A DNA stretch of 7,376 nucleotides from NCBI GenBank assembly GCA_028715025.1, contig JAQTLG010000080.1, forward strand, positions 1 through 7,376, given 5' to 3'. Positions 1-5,929 of the stretch are shown here, piece after piece. Position 1 is the first letter of the stretch. Each line of letters begins with the position of its first letter. Both the position numbers and the translations under genes were made by a program. The notes beneath the pieces are model-generated. The model searched no databases. It saw only the letters and a list, made by a program, of their open reading frames with translations, and was not told where the DNA came from. This DNA comes from Dehalococcoidia bacterium (GTDB lineage Bacteria; Chloroflexota; Dehalococcoidia; GIF9; UBA5629).

Positions 1-6
1 GTATAC

Positions 7-1680
7 ATGTCTGATCCGTATTCTGCCAAACCCTGGCTCAAACACTACGATGCACATGTCCCGGCGAACCTTAACTATCCATGGATGTCCTTCATCGATA
101 TGGCCCGCAGGAGTTTCCGCGAAGTGCCTGACCGGGCGGCCATGATCTACATCGACACAGTCATCAGCTTCAAAGAGCTGGACGTCATGTCCAACAAATT
201 CGCCGGTTTCCTGCTTGACAGGGGCGTTAAGCAGGGCGATGTTGTCGGATTGAACATGCCCAATATTCCTGCTTACCTCATCTGTTTCATAGGCGCACAG
301 AAAGTCGGCTGCATTACGACCGGAGTCAGCCCGTTACTCACAGAACACGAGCTGGAGCACCAGCTTAACGACTCGGGGGCCAAGGTGCTGGTGACATTCG
401 ATGTCAACCTGCCGCGGGTCAACGCCGTGATCGCCAAGACAACGGTCAAAACATTGGTGGTGGCCGGCGTTTTCGACTTCATGGGCCCCGTAGACTGGAA
501 GGCGCCTGCAGGCGAGGTTAAAAAACAGGACGGCATCGACGTATTCAATCACATCGACATACTCAAGAAATACCCGGACAAAGAGATCAATACCTGGGTG
601 GACCGTGACTCGGATTGCCTGATGCAGTATACGGGCGGGACAACGGGACCCTCCAAGGGCGCCGTGCTGACCAACCGCAACATCACGCACCAGATAATGC
701 AGTGGGTGGTCTGGACCGAAAGCAAGATCGGCGAGGAGTTGGGTGTATCCGCATTCCCGCTCTTCCACCAGGCCGGGCTGCTCTATGCCTTTGTCGGCCT
801 GTCCATCGGTATGACCCAGGTGCTTATACCCAATCCCCGTGACGTGGCGTTTATAGTTAACCAGATCAAGAAGTACAGGCCCACAGTAGTAGCCAATGTA
901 CCCACCCTTTTCATGGAGATGATGAAGAACTCGGACTTTCAGAATATGGACCTTTCCTTCGTCAAGTTCTACGCCAGCGGAGCGGCGCCCTTCCCGGCCG
1001 AGCTGATCAAGCAGTTTTATGAAATCGTGGGAGATAACAAGCTGATCGAGGTCTACGGCATGACGGAGACCAGCCCATTGATAACATGCCAGCCATACCT
1101 GGGTAAAAAGAAGGTCGGATCGGTGGGAATGCCGCTGCCCGATACCGAAGTCAAGCTGGTCGATCCGGCTACCGGCGAGCTGGCCAAGCTGGGAGAGCCG
1201 GGTGAGTTCTGCGCCCGCGGCCCGCAGATCATGAAAGGCTATCATAACAAACCCGATGAGACGGCCAACTCCATACGTGAGGGCTATATGCACACCGGTG
1301 ATGTCGCGACTATGGATGAGGATGGCTTCTTCTACATCGTCGACCGTCTTAAAGATATGGTCTCCGTCAGCGGTATGAAAGTCTTCACACGCGAGTTGGA
1401 CGATATTTTAGCCCAACACCCGGACATATCCATGTGCGCATCGGTGGGCGTGCCTGACCCCGGCAGGGAATTCACAGAGATCGTTGCCTCGGCTATCGTG
1501 CTCAAGCCGGGCGTGGAGCCGAACGACGCCACCCGTCAGTCCATCACCAGCTTTATGCGCGAGAAGGTTGCTCCCTACAAGGTACCAAAGCAGATCATAT
1601 TCATGGATGAGCTTCCTTTGAGCGCCGTGGGCAAGATACTTAAACGCGAACTGAGAGAGATACTCAAGGCTAAGAAATAG
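7..1680 (+). CDS. AMP-forming fatty-acyl-CoA ligase (FadD-like, ANL superfamily)
   Basis: Activates a carboxylic acid, probably a medium- or long-chain fatty acid, to acyl-CoA via an acyl-adenylate; cytoplasmic. The 557 residues match the full family length. Core motifs seen: the P-loop YTGGTTGPSKG at residues 208-218; FPLFHQAGL downstream of it; YGMTE at 350-354; HTGD at 429-432 (ribose-binding Asp432); the hinge region DRLKD at 446-450; and the C-terminal AVGKILKREL with catalytic Lys543. The usual GGENxxPxEVE stretch after the hinge reads VSGMKVFTRELDD, closer to FadD-type enzymes than to the ligase at the other end of the window. The ATG at 7 gives a family-typical N-terminus (KPWLKHY), but only six bases precede it, so its ribosome binding site cannot be judged. 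The gene ends 11 bases before a long hairpin. Substrate chain length is not readable from sequence; class confidence is high. Confidence 0.95.
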   Translation: MSDPYSAKPWLKHYDAHVPANLNYPWMSFIDMARRSFREVPDRAAMIYIDTVISFKELDVMSNKFAGFLLDRGVKQGDVVGLNMPNIPAYLICFIGAQKVGCITTGVSPLLTEHELEHQLNDSGAKVLVTFDVNLPRVNAVIAKTTVKTLVVAGVFDFMGPVDWKAPAGEVKKQDGIDVFNHIDILKKYPDKEINTWVDRDSDCLMQYTGGTTGPSKGAVLTNRNITHQIMQWVVWTESKIGEELGVSAFPLFHQAGLLYAFVGLSIGMTQVLIPNPRDVAFIVNQIKKYRPTVVANVPTLFMEMMKNSDFQNMDLSFVKFYASGAAPFPAELIKQFYEIVGDNKLIEVYGMTETSPLITCQPYLGKKKVGSVGMPLPDTEVKLVDPATGELAKLGEPGEFCARGPQIMKGYHNKPDETANSIREGYMHTGDVATMDEDGFFYIVDRLKDMVSVSGMKVFTRELDDILAQHPDISMCASVGVPDPGREFTEIVASAIVLKPGVEPNDATRQSITSFMREKVAPYKVPKQIIFMDELPLSAVGKILKRELREILKAKK

Positions 1681-1691
1681 CGCCTGGTTGC

Positions 1692-1730
1692 TTGCAGCAG
1701 GGCGGGTGCATTATACTTGCCCTGCTGCAA
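1692..1730 (+). terminator. Long perfect inverted repeat after the acyl-CoA ligase gene
   Basis: A 12-bp arm (TTGCAGCAGGGC, 1692-1703) is exactly complementary to GCCCTGCTGCAA (1719-1730). In RNA the stem can extend inward by five more pairs (G-U, G-U, G-C, U-A, G-U), leaving a CAUUA loop at 1709-1713. It begins 11 bases after the ligase stop codon, as a terminator or 3'-end stabiliser would. No T-run follows, so it is not a classic intrinsic terminator. Its 3' arm ends immediately before the ATG of the next gene, so it could instead control translation of that gene. The structure is certain as sequence; its role is inferred. Confidence 0.6.
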
Positions 1731-2642
1731 ATGTTCGGCCGGATAAAGACTCCTATCTTTGTATCTCTCATACTGCTGGTTACCGCAATATGCCTGACCT
1801 GCTCCCAGCAGCCGCAGATGCAACCCGCCTCTTTCCAGGTCGTATCTCTGGGTGTTACACCTGAACAGGTACTGGCCGGAGAGGAAGCTGCTGTAATTGC
1901 CCAGGTGACCAACACGGGCGGACTGCCAGGCAATTTCACAGCCGAGCTCACCATGAACGGCGAAAAGGTGGCCGCCAGGACCATCACTATCCAGCCGGAA
2001 AAGATCGCTAAAGTTACCTTTAATGTCTCCAGGGATAAGCCAGGGATCTATAAAATCCAGCTCGACAGCGCCAGCACTATACTGACCGTTACGGCTGTAG
2101 AAGAGAGGGATATAGAGCTTAAATACGATAGCGGTGTCTCGCAGGATGCCCTTTGGGCGGGCTACAATAACGGCTTCCTTATCCACTTCTCTCCCCCGGC
2201 CAAGCCTTTCATACTTAAAAAAGTAAGCATCTGCGGCGGCATCTATGGCGTGGCCTGGGAAGGCAAAACCTTTGAGCTTTCCGTCCTGGACATGTTTAAT
2301 ACTCCACTCTACAAACAGGTATATGCCATCGCCAAATTTCCTGTCAAAGGCGCCTTTCCCTATCAGGAGCCGTCCTGGGTGGATTTCGACATACCGCCGC
2401 TTCCCCTTGAAAACGATTTCCAGGTTTACCTGTTCACCGGCACAGGCATGCACAAGGGCATACATGTAGGTGTGGACGACAGCATCATCAACGAGCACTC
2501 CGACCTGGCCAGCGGGCGGCCTCCTAACATCTCGCCGGTGGACATAGACACTTTCTATAATTCGACGTTCTGGTACAGCGACCGCAGCAAGGTCAACTGG
2601 ATGATACGGGCCACCGGCAGCGCACGCATGCCTGTAGAGTAA
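1731..2642 (+). CDS. Secreted/membrane-anchored CARDB-domain protein with C-terminal beta-sandwich-like region
   Basis: A 303-residue envelope protein of unknown function. Residues 1-7 carry positive charges and 8-23 form a hydrophobic segment (PIFVSLILLVTAICLT), followed by Cys24-Ser-Gln-Gln: a signal peptide or membrane anchor. Cys21 and Cys24 lack a clean lipobox, so lipidation is uncertain. Residues about 36-121 resemble a CARDB/APHP Ig-like domain (VTPEQVLAGEEAAVIAQVTN, then NGEKV, then KPGIYKIQLD), typical of adhesive or scaffold modules. Residues about 127-303 are rich in aromatic residues and short beta-like strands (YDSGVSQDALWAGYNNGF, WVDFDIPPL, WMIRATG), suggesting a jelly-roll-like domain; I cannot name a family. 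The ATG at 1731 is chosen because it starts the signal peptide. An in-frame TTG at 1692 adds 13 residues encoded by the hairpin. No Shine-Dalgarno lies next to 1731, since the hairpin arm occupies that space. Confidence 0.8.
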   Translation: MFGRIKTPIFVSLILLVTAICLTCSQQPQMQPASFQVVSLGVTPEQVLAGEEAAVIAQVTNTGGLPGNFTAELTMNGEKVAARTITIQPEKIAKVTFNVSRDKPGIYKIQLDSASTILTVTAVEERDIELKYDSGVSQDALWAGYNNGFLIHFSPPAKPFILKKVSICGGIYGVAWEGKTFELSVLDMFNTPLYKQVYAIAKFPVKGAFPYQEPSWVDFDIPPLPLENDFQVYLFTGTGMHKGIHVGVDDSIINEHSDLASGRPPNISPVDIDTFYNSTFWYSDRSKVNWMIRATGSARMPVE

Positions 2643-2650
2643 ACAGCTCT

Positions 2651-2693
2651 GTGGACACGAACGTGCTCCACGAAGGAGTGATATAGTCTTTTT
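2651..2693 (+). terminator. Possible weak terminator after the CARDB protein gene
   Basis: GTGGACACG (2651-2659) can pair with CGTG-C-TCCAC (2662-2671), giving an imperfect stem with one bulged C and a very small loop. A competing stem CTCC/GGAG (2666-2669 with 2675-2678) shares its bases. A run of five T lies at 2689-2693, well separated from either stem. It sits between the CARDB gene's stop and the promoter of the next gene, where a terminator would be expected, but the geometry is poor. Confidence 0.25.
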
Positions 2694-2713
2694 ACTAAAC
2701 TTGAACACATCTT

Positions 2714-2742
2714 TTGTGACGCAACAGCTATCGTGTTAGAAT
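2714..2742 (+). promoter_or_regulatory. Sigma-70-type promoter for the M20 hydrolase gene
   Basis: A -35 element TTGTGA (2714-2719; 4 of 6 consensus bases) is separated by exactly 17 bases from a -10 element TAGAAT (2737-2742; 5 of 6). A TGT at 2734-2736 supplies an extended -10. The predicted start of transcription, near 2749-2750, leaves a leader of about 25 bases containing a strong ribosome binding site. The preceding gene ends at 2642, so the hydrolase can be transcribed independently of the two upstream genes. Confidence 0.55.
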
Positions 2743-2762
2743 GCTTCATATCGTTTTGCCGT

Positions 2763-2768
2763 GGAGGT
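2763..2768 (+). promoter_or_regulatory. Ribosome binding site that fixes the M20 hydrolase start
   Basis: GGAGGT lies six bases before the ATG at 2775. It rules out the upstream in-frame GTG at 2733, which falls just before the -10 element and would precede the predicted transcription start. Confidence 0.8.
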
Positions 2769-2774
2769 CGTAAT

Positions 2775-4238
2775 ATGAAGAAATGGGTCATCGTCGTACT
2801 ATGTATACTAGCCGTCATCGTTATACTGGGAGCCGTCATCGCCATCAGGACAATGACGTTCAGCTCCAAACAGCTGCCTGTCGGCGACAAAGTAACCTAC
2901 AATATTGATAAAAACCAGGCTGCGCAGCGGCTGTCGGACTCGATCAAATTCAAGACTGTTTTCAACGAGGACATCTCGAAGGTGGATTACGAGCCGTTCG
3001 CCAAAATGCAGGAATACCTCAAAAAGAGTTATCCCCTGGTATACTCGAACTTGGAAGTGAAGGTGATCAACGGCTACGGCCTGCTCTATATATGGAAGGG
3101 CAGCGATCCCCAGAAAAAGCCAATCCTGCTGCTGGCCCACCAGGATGTCGTACCGGCCACTGATGAAGGATGGACCTACCCACCCTTCTCCGGCACAATC
3201 GCCGATGGCTATATCTGGGGCCGCGGCACGCTGGACGATAAATGCACGCTGCTCGGCATGCTGGAAGCCATGGAATACCTGATAAAGGAAGGTTTTCAAC
3301 CCACGCGTTCCATATATCTGGCCTCGGGCTTTGACGAAGAGATAACCGGCATGCAGGGCGCTGGCAAGATCGCACAATACTTTAAGGAGCAGGGCCAGGA
3401 TTTCGAGATGATCACAGACGAGGGTGAAGTCATTATCAGCGGGGCTATACCAGGCGTCTCGGTGCCGGTCGCGCTTATCGGCATAGCCGAAAAAGGTTAC
3501 CTTAATCTGGAGCTTTCGGCCGAATCCGAGGGGGGACATTCCTCTATGCCGCCCAGGCAAACGGCAGTGGGTATCGTAGCTGCCGCTATAGACAAACTGG
3601 AGAAAAATCCATTCCCCGGCAACCTGGCAGGCCCGGCGTCATGGATGTTCGATTACCTGGGTCCGGAGATGACACCCTTATACAAAACCATCTTCGCTAA
3701 TATGTGGCTGCTGGGACCAGTCATTGAAAGCCAGTTGGCTTCATCACCTCCCACCGACGCGACGCTGAGAACGACCACAGCGCCCACCATGATGCAGGGT
3801 AGCCAGCGCGAAAATGTCCTTCCCTCACGAGCATCGGCCGTGATTAATTTCCGTCTCATGCCGGGAGATACCATTGAGAAGGTAATGCAGCGCGTTATCA
3901 AGGTGATAGACGACCCGCGCGTCAAGGTTTCGCAATACGGGCAGGGCGCGACGGAGGCATCGCCGATCTCCGGCACGGATACCTGGGCCTTCAAGACCTT
4001 CAACCAGACCATCAGGGACGTCTTCCCCGAGGCGTTGGTCACGCCGGCTCTGGTCAACTCGGCTTCGGACGCTTCCCGCTACGTCGGCCTCTCCCCCAAC
4101 ATCCTACGCTTTCTGCCACAGAGGTTCACCAGTGAGGAACTATCTATGCTCCACGGCGTTAACGAGCGTATCTCGGTCGACAACTACGGCGAGATGATCG
4201 ATTTCTATATCCAGTTGATAAAGAATTACTGCCAGTGA
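2775..4238 (+). CDS. Membrane-anchored M20 family metallohydrolase (PM20D1/carboxypeptidase S-like)
   Basis: A di-zinc amidase or peptidase of the M20 clan, 487 residues. Residues 4-25 form one hydrophobic segment after Lys2-Lys3, so the enzyme is probably anchored with its catalytic part outside the membrane. All expected active-site residues are visible: His122 and Asp124 (LLLAHQDVVP), bridging Asp154 (GRGTLDDK), catalytic Glu188 and zinc ligand Glu189 (GFDEE), Asp215 (ITDEGE), and C-terminal His460 (LHGVNERI). GGHSSMPP (253-260) marks the lid/dimerisation domain. AHQDVVP, GRGxLDDK and the overall length fit the PM20D1/CPS1 branch, whose known members cleave or form N-acyl amino acids or remove C-terminal residues from peptides; the true substrate is unknown. 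Start fixed by GGAGGT at 2763. It has its own promoter and a strong hairpin follows the stop. Confidence 0.93.
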   Translation: MKKWVIVVLCILAVIVILGAVIAIRTMTFSSKQLPVGDKVTYNIDKNQAAQRLSDSIKFKTVFNEDISKVDYEPFAKMQEYLKKSYPLVYSNLEVKVINGYGLLYIWKGSDPQKKPILLLAHQDVVPATDEGWTYPPFSGTIADGYIWGRGTLDDKCTLLGMLEAMEYLIKEGFQPTRSIYLASGFDEEITGMQGAGKIAQYFKEQGQDFEMITDEGEVIISGAIPGVSVPVALIGIAEKGYLNLELSAESEGGHSSMPPRQTAVGIVAAAIDKLEKNPFPGNLAGPASWMFDYLGPEMTPLYKTIFANMWLLGPVIESQLASSPPTDATLRTTTAPTMMQGSQRENVLPSRASAVINFRLMPGDTIEKVMQRVIKVIDDPRVKVSQYGQGATEASPISGTDTWAFKTFNQTIRDVFPEALVTPALVNSASDASRYVGLSPNILRFLPQRFTSEELSMLHGVNERISVDNYGEMIDFYIQLIKNYCQ

Positions 4239-4243
4239 TACTA

Positions 4244-4281
4244 GGGCGGGCGCACTTGAAAATGCGCCCGCCTATTTATTG
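4244..4281 (+). terminator. Strong hairpin terminator between the convergent gene blocks
   Basis: GGCGGGCGCA (4245-4254) pairs perfectly with TGCGCCCGCC (4263-4272), plus one G-U pair (4244/4273), around an eight-base loop (4255-4262). The stem begins five bases after the M20 stop codon and is followed on the + strand by the AT-rich TATTTATT, a weak U-tract. Read from the - strand, no T-run follows the stem, so it mainly serves the + strand. It could also block readthrough from the convergent DUF3795 gene, which stops at 4303. Confidence 0.8.
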
Positions 4282-4302
4282 CCGTTTTCCTCTAAAAATA
4301 GC

Positions 4303-4821
4303 CTATAGCATTTTATTGAGTTGCCGTATTATCTCATCCTTATGCTCCGCCACGTAAGCGCAGCCGGGCTCATTTCCGCATTTCCTGCACTGCAAGTCGT
4401 AGGCGGAATTGATCGCCCCACAGGACGGGCAGGCATAATGCTCCAGCATCTCCCCATACCATGTCTCGGGACCGGCATCCCGGATGCGATCCAGGGAGCT
4501 CCACAGCTCGATCCTGTGCGGCATGGCGCACTGGAAATCCTTCAACTCCTGGCATGGATATGATTCACAACTGCCGCAAAACTCGATCCCCTTTTCAGCA
4601 GCGCACCTGGCCATTTTGCAGATATCGCGACAGTAAAAAGAGCGTGATTCAGAGCGGCATCCGCCGCAGCGGACCTCCTCCAGCGGGAGCTTGAATCTCT
4701 CAGCCAGGAATTGGAGCCTCTGCGGATCTTCCTGGGTCCCGATGAAAAGGGTGCAGGAAGGGCAGAAGAGGCCGCATACCGCCGCTGTCTTACTGTCATA
4801 CGCAACGTTTTTTTTATTCAT
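4303..4821 (-). CDS. DUF3795 cysteine-rich protein with C-terminal zinc ribbon
   Basis: A 172-residue cytoplasmic protein with 17 cysteines, probably binding zinc or an Fe-S cluster; no reaction is known for the family. The N-terminal part matches DUF3795: CGLFCPSC (16-23), CGGC (52-55), CRDICKMARC (64-73) and FCGSCESYPC (81-90). After a linker holding WSSLDRIRDAG, a separate zinc ribbon follows: CPSC (131-134), 10 residues, then CRKC (145-148). The ATG at 4821 is preferred because AGGAGA (4834-4829) sits seven bases upstream. A TTG at 4839 would start before that site and add six residues. The gene is the last of the - strand block, 55 bases after the Fe-S protein gene, and is joined to it by a possible 20-codon frame with ATGA overlaps. 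The pairing suggests a shared redox or metal-related role, which is inference only. Confidence 0.85.
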   Translation of the reverse strand: MNKKNVAYDSKTAAVCGLFCPSCTLFIGTQEDPQRLQFLAERFKLPLEEVRCGGCRSESRSFYCRDICKMARCAAEKGIEFCGSCESYPCQELKDFQCAMPHRIELWSSLDRIRDAGPETWYGEMLEHYACPSCGAINSAYDLQCRKCGNEPGCAYVAEHKDEIIRQLNKML

Positions 4822-4880
4822 TGAAAAATCTCCTGACAATACTCTGTCATTATAAATTCACCCTCAGCAATCTGATTCAT
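4818..4880 (-). CDS. Candidate 20-codon coupling micro-ORF between the Fe-S and DUF3795 genes
   Basis: An ATG at 4880-4878 overlaps the TGA stop of the upstream Fe-S gene (ATGA, 4880-4877). Its frame stays open for 20 codons (begins MNQIAEGEF, ends CQEIFQ) and stops with a TGA (4820-4818) that overlaps the ATG of the DUF3795 gene (ATGA, 4821-4818). Its codons 16-18 contain that gene's AGGAGA ribosome binding site, so ribosomes translating it would pass over and then reinitiate at DUF3795. Only a weak GAGAG-like site lies before its own ATG, which suits reinitiation after the upstream gene. A second in-frame ATG is at 4850. The peptide has no recognisable domain. A chance open frame is possible at this length. 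Confidence 0.35.
   Translation of the reverse strand: MNQIAEGEFIMTEYCQEIFQ
4849..4854 (-). promoter_or_regulatory. Possible -10 element ahead of the DUF3795 gene
   Basis: A perfect TATAAT on the - strand would place a transcription start near 4842, about 20 bases before the DUF3795 ATG and just before its AGGAGA site. The hexamers 16 to 18 bases upstream (for example AATCAG) do not resemble a -35 element and there is no TG extension. An internal promoter is therefore possible but weakly supported. It competes with the coupling-ORF reading of the same bases. Confidence 0.25.
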
Positions 4881-5887
4881 TGTTGCTGCTCTCTGACCGG
4901 CACGGTTGATTCACAGGGCACGCCCACCGAGCACAGACCACAGCCGTAGATGAATATATGGTAATTTCTATTGCAATATGCCAGCGTTTTCGAAACCCGC
5001 TGGTAGCAGGCTTCCTTGTCATGCCCTTGCTCTCCGATAGCCCCGACGGGACACTTGGTAGCGCACTTGAGGCACTCGGCGCCGTTGTGCTGTAGACAGC
5101 CCGCGTGGATATTACCCGGCCTTGACCTGTTGGGCTGCAGCTTCAGATTCACGATAAAACTGCCGCAGCGGTGCGCCGCGCCTTTCTGCGTAATGAGGAA
5201 GTCGTGCATCCCGAATGTCCCCAGGCCGGCCGCATACGCGATGTGGCGGTGCGACCATGGCGAGGCCCATCCTACAGCGGGGTAGCGCTGCTTCCTGAAA
5301 AGCGGTGTCACATCCGGGGAAACAGCCAGTATCCCCCTCCCCATCAGGTAGGTTACGATCTCCCTGACCATAGCCTGACTGAATATTTCACCCAGCAGCC
5401 TTGTCTGCGCCCAGCGCTCGGACGGCCACTCGCTCATCGCAGCATTCTCGCTCTTCGTCATGCCCGTTATGGGCAGGATGAAGGAAACGACACTGAGGTC
5501 GGCGTCAGCGGGAGCGGGTACGCCGTTTTTGCCGGCCTGCCATGCCATGATAGAGGCGGGTGTAAAATGGTGAGGCCCGATGATCCGCTTGAAATCAGCT
5601 AATATAGGATCATCCCCGTGCACGAAACCTACCAGCGGCGCATCGAACATCCTCTCGCCTTCGAAAGGGTATTCCATGCTGTTCATGGGATGGCTTTCCA
5701 CCTTACGGGCTATGGTGTCGATGAACCACTGCTCGTCGATGACCGGATCGTCCGCAGCAAGCAGATAATCTTTGTTGAATACCGGCTGTGGAGGATGCCC
5801 TAAACCGCGCATCTCACCTATGGCGCTTTTGATGCCCCTGGTGTCGCTGATCAGTGAAAGCAGCCTGTACCCTTTACGGATCCCCAT
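4877..5887 (-). CDS. QueG-like 4Fe-4S double-cluster protein (epoxyqueuosine-reductase-related, COG1600-like)
   Basis: A 336-residue, probably cytoplasmic redox protein without signal peptide or membrane segment. The central WSHRHIAYAAGLGTFG (211-226) and ITQKGAAHRCGSF (232-244) match the conserved core of QueG/reductive-dehalogenase-related iron-sulfur proteins. The C-terminal third carries two cluster sites: one uses Cys264, Cys272, Cys275 and Cys279 (C-x7-C-x2-C-x3-CP), followed by the GHDKEAC segment with Cys294; the other is YGCGLCSVGVPCES (Cys316, Cys319, Cys325). This layout belongs to a paralogous group in anaerobes usually annotated as epoxyqueuosine reductase or 4Fe-4S double-cluster protein; true QueG function is doubtful and the electron acceptor is unknown. 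The ATG at 5887 follows GGGAG (5896-5892), only four bases away, slightly close. It lies 42 bases after the upstream ligase gene, so the two are probably cotranscribed. Confidence 0.85.
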   Translation of the reverse strand: MGIRKGYRLLSLISDTRGIKSAIGEMRGLGHPPQPVFNKDYLLAADDPVIDEQWFIDTIARKVESHPMNSMEYPFEGERMFDAPLVGFVHGDDPILADFKRIIGPHHFTPASIMAWQAGKNGVPAPADADLSVVSFILPITGMTKSENAAMSEWPSERWAQTRLLGEIFSQAMVREIVTYLMGRGILAVSPDVTPLFRKQRYPAVGWASPWSHRHIAYAAGLGTFGMHDFLITQKGAAHRCGSFIVNLKLQPNRSRPGNIHAGCLQHNGAECLKCATKCPVGAIGEQGHDKEACYQRVSKTLAYCNRNYHIFIYGCGLCSVGVPCESTVPVREQQQ

Positions 5888-5929
5888 CTCTCTCCCGCCG
5901 TAAAATATTCCCCCGGCCCGGTGTATATT

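Noticed and set aside
334..1293. A 319-codon - strand frame opposite the first ligase
   Set aside because: The + strand carries all ligase motifs; long antisense frames are common in GC-biased codons and this one resembles no protein family.
1791..1802. Classical lipoprotein lipobox around Cys21/Cys24
   Set aside because: Neither cysteine has the usual small residues at -1 together with Leu at -3, so lipidation is left open.
1575..2708. A 377-codon open frame on the - strand covering the whole CARDB gene
   Set aside because: Its translation shows no recognisable domain and it runs antisense through the end of the ligase and past the hydrolase promoter. The + strand frame has a signal peptide and a CARDB-like domain.
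2733..2774. Longer GTG start for the M20 hydrolase
   Set aside because: The GTG falls just before the -10 element and upstream of the predicted transcription start, while GGAGGT sits ideally before the ATG at 2775.
2808..3560. A 250-codon - strand frame opposite the M20 hydrolase
   Set aside because: It mirrors catalytic-motif codons of the hydrolase; no start site or family resemblance.
4822..4839. Longer TTG start for the DUF3795 protein
   Set aside because: Those codons include the AGGAGA ribosome binding site, which is correctly spaced for the ATG at 4821.
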